Source: Flavobacterium haoranii (GTDB lineage: Bacteria > Bacteroidota > Bacteroidia > Flavobacteriales > Flavobacteriaceae). From it: a DNA stretch of 64,000 bases. Positions 62,280 to 64,000 of the stretch are shown here, in pieces. The notes under the pieces are model-generated. The model did not search any database. It saw only the letters and a list, made by a program, of their open reading frames with translations, and was not told where the DNA came from. The stretch spans positions 1,798,001 through 1,862,000 of the forward strand of contig NZ_CP045292.1 in assembly GCF_009363055.1 (NCBI RefSeq), given 5' to 3'. Position 1 is the stretch's first letter. Every line of letters begins with the position of its first letter. The position numbers and the translations under genes are program-made.

Positions 62280-64000
62280 TTACTGTTTATTTCTCTTTCT
62301 TTCTTTTTCTTGAGCATCAACAACAGCAACGGCTGCCATATTTACCATTTCTTCAACACTTGCTCCTAATTGAAAAATATGAACAGGCTTATCAAGCCCC
62401 ATCATAATTGGGCCAATAGAATCCGATTTATTTAATTCTTTCAGCATTTTGTAGGTAATGTTTGCTGAATCTAAATTTGGAAAAACTAATGTGTTTACCT
62501 TTTTATTAACTAATTTAGAAAAAGGAAATTTACTTTTTAACATATCAGGATTTAGTGCAAAATCTGTTTGAACTTCTCCATCAACAATTAAATCAGGATA
62601 GTACTTATGTAAATATGCAACTGCTTCTCTAATTTTTTTAGGATTTTCATTTGAAGATGAACCAAAGTTTGAAAAAGAAACCATTGCAATTACAGGTTCC
62701 ATACCAAACATTCTTACTGTTTTTGCTGTCATTAAAGCAATTTTTGCTAAATCTTCAGCTGAAGGATTTGGGTTAATTGCAGTATCTGATAAGAATAATG
62801 GTCCTCTACTGGTCATCATTAAGTTAGTTGTAGCAATTCTACTAACTCCATGTTGTTTGTCAATTAATTCCATTACTGGTTTCACAACTGAAGGATAGCT
62901 TCTCGAATAACCCGTAACCATAGCATCTGCTTCACCTTCGTTTACCATCATTAAAGCAAAATAATTACGTTCACGCATCCATTTTTCTGCATCTAATTCG
63001 GTTACTCCTCTTCTTTGTCTAAGTTGCCATAAAGATTTTGCATAACGTTTTCTAGTTGCAACTTCTTCTTTTGTTTTAGGATCAATAATGGCAACTTTAG
63101 CATCAAAACCAATTTCTTCTTTTAATTCTTGAATAATTTCTTTGTCACCTAATAAAATTGGAGTTCCAATTCCTTCCTCATAAACAATTTGTGCTGCTTT
63201 TAAAACGTCTAAATGATCTGCTTCGGCAAAAACAATACGTTTAGGTTCTGTTTTAGCACGATTCATCAATAATCGAATTAACTTATTATCTGAACCAAGA
63301 CGTTCTAACAAATCTAATTCATATTTATCCCAATCGTGAATTTCAATTTGAGCAACACCTGAATCGATAGCAGCTTTAGCTACAGCAGGCGCTACTACTC
63401 CAATTAATCTTGGATCAAAAGGTTTTGGAATTATATATTCTCGACCAAAATTTAATTTAGTTTCTCCGTAAGCAATATTAACTTGTTCAGGAACTGGCAA
63501 TTTAGCTAAACTTGCTAAGGCATGAACCGCAGCCATTTTCATTTCTTCATTAATCTTAGTTGCTCTAACATCAAGAGCGCCTCTAAAAATATATGGAAAT
63601 CCTAAAACATTATTAACTTGATTTGGATAATCAGAACGACCAGTAGCCATAATAATATCTTCTCTAGTATTTATAGCTAATTGATAATCAATTTCAGGAA
63701 CAGGATTTGCCATTGCAAAAACAATTGGATTTTCATTCATTGTCAATAACATTTCAGGCTTTAAAATATTACCTACTGATAATCCTAAAAACACATCGGC
63801 TCCTTTTAGAACTTCTTGCATTGATTGTACTTCACAATCTTTTGCAAAAATTACTTGAGCTCCTGCTAAATCGGTTCTTGAAGTAACCAACATTCCGTCT
63901 TTATCAAACATAAAAACGTTTTCAACTTTTACACCTAATAAAACATATAATTTAGCACAAGCTAATGCTGCAGATCCTGCTCCAGAAACTACAATTTTAA
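62280..64000 (-). CDS. maeB: NADP-dependent malic enzyme, partial (N-terminus beyond window)
   Basis: The frame is open to the right edge; the Met at 63911 (MFDKDG) is internal, since the reading continues upstream as KIVVSGAGSAALACAK, a Rossmann dinucleotide motif. The following part has the malic enzyme block PIVFAMANPVPEIDYQLA, SDYPNQVNNVLGFPYIFRGA. From about 62280 to 63250 a phosphotransacetylase-like domain follows (RIVFAEADHLDVLKAAQIV, ANLDSANITYKML-type NLDSANITYKMLKELNKSD). This fusion is the MaeB type, converting malate to pyruvate and CO2 with NADP; the second domain is regulatory. It precedes ruvA by 38 bp. Confidence 0.93.
   Translation of the reverse strand, partial: KIVVSGAGSAALACAKLYVLLGVKVENVFMFDKDGMLVTSRTDLAGAQVIFAKDCEVQSMQEVLKGADVFLGLSVGNILKPEMLLTMNENPIVFAMANPVPEIDYQLAINTREDIIMATGRSDYPNQVNNVLGFPYIFRGALDVRATKINEEMKMAAVHALASLAKLPVPEQVNIAYGETKLNFGREYIIPKPFDPRLIGVVAPAVAKAAIDSGVAQIEIHDWDKYELDLLERLGSDNKLIRLLMNRAKTEPKRIVFAEADHLDVLKAAQIVYEEGIGTPILLGDKEIIQELKEEIGFDAKVAIIDPKTKEEVATRKRYAKSLWQLRQRRGVTELDAEKWMRERNYFALMMVNEGEADAMVTGYSRSYPSVVKPVMELIDKQHGVSRIATTNLMMTSRGPLFLSDTAINPNPSAEDLAKIALMTAKTVRMFGMEPVIAMVSFSNFGSSSNENPKKIREAVAYLHKYYPDLIVDGEVQTDFALNPDMLKSKFPFSKLVNKKVNTLVFPNLDSANITYKMLKELNKSDSIGPIMMGLDKPVHIFQLGASVEEMVNMAAVAVVDAQEKERKRNKQ

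Overview
The window is a stretch of a low-GC Bacteroidota chromosome, almost certainly Flavobacterium or a close relative. The evidence is the type IX secretion/gliding genes (sprA, porG, a PorP/SprF protein, remB), the porG-uppS-bamA-ompH-ompH order, PD40/OmpA remains, FadL-SGNH and TonB families typical of Flavobacteriia, and -7 boxes of the TAnnTTTG type with A-rich leaders instead of strong Shine-Dalgarno sites. I see no rRNA, tRNA, CRISPR array, prophage or insertion sequence. Most of the window is housekeeping DNA.

Layout. 1-6.2 kb: pdhB (cut by the left edge), etfBA, a DUF151/UVR protein, a nucleoside transporter with an added N-terminal domain, a four-helix-bundle gene set between inverted repeats, and thyA. 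6.2-9.2 kb: a secreted TonB-C-terminal-domain protein, DUF2797, a GH3-like adenylase and a tiny lipoprotein. 9.3-15.8 kb is the most accessory-looking part: a broken PD40/OmpA gene, a broken tiny lipoprotein, an NtrB/NtrC-like pair, a sigma-54-like promoter before a 36-residue cysteine-rich protein and a glutamate-type dehydrogenase, a broken GreA/Rnk-like gene and an unknown protein. Identical 22-bp hairpins lie at both ends of the intact part. 15.8-24.3 kb: clpX, clpP, tig, a 4-TM holin-like protein, an SGNH lipoprotein with a FadL barrel, a hydrolase and pdxJ. 24.4-32.7 kb: a CBS protein, nadK, porG, uppS, bamA, two ompH/skp genes and murI. 32.7-43.7 kb: gamma-carbonic anhydrase, PorP/SprF, Nfu, PiT, dodecin, MscS, tsaB, a membrane-fusion adaptor with TolC, and a DUF4403 lipoprotein. 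43.7-48.9 kb: a cytochrome oxidase accessory cluster (small CxxC protein, DUF420, Sco, degenerate Sco, subunit IV, two subunits III, heme O synthase). 49.0-64.0 kb: remB, deoC, two TonB genes, vanZ, gcvH, sprA, ruvA and maeB (cut by the right edge).

How the genes connect. Envelope biogenesis dominates: bamA and two Skp-like chaperones assemble outer-membrane proteins, porG/sprA/PorP serve type IX secretion, and remB and the TonB proteins serve the cell surface. A second theme is electron flow: etfBA, the oxidase cluster and maeB/pdhB at the two edges.

Two points colour everything. First, many reading frames are broken, nearly always by one missing base in a short homopolymer, and this includes clpP and bamA; sequence error is the likeliest cause. 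Second, a family of imperfect GGTNAAWGG-type inverted repeats occurs at three places. In one it surrounds the four-helix-bundle gene, and in another it appears to encode a signal peptide.
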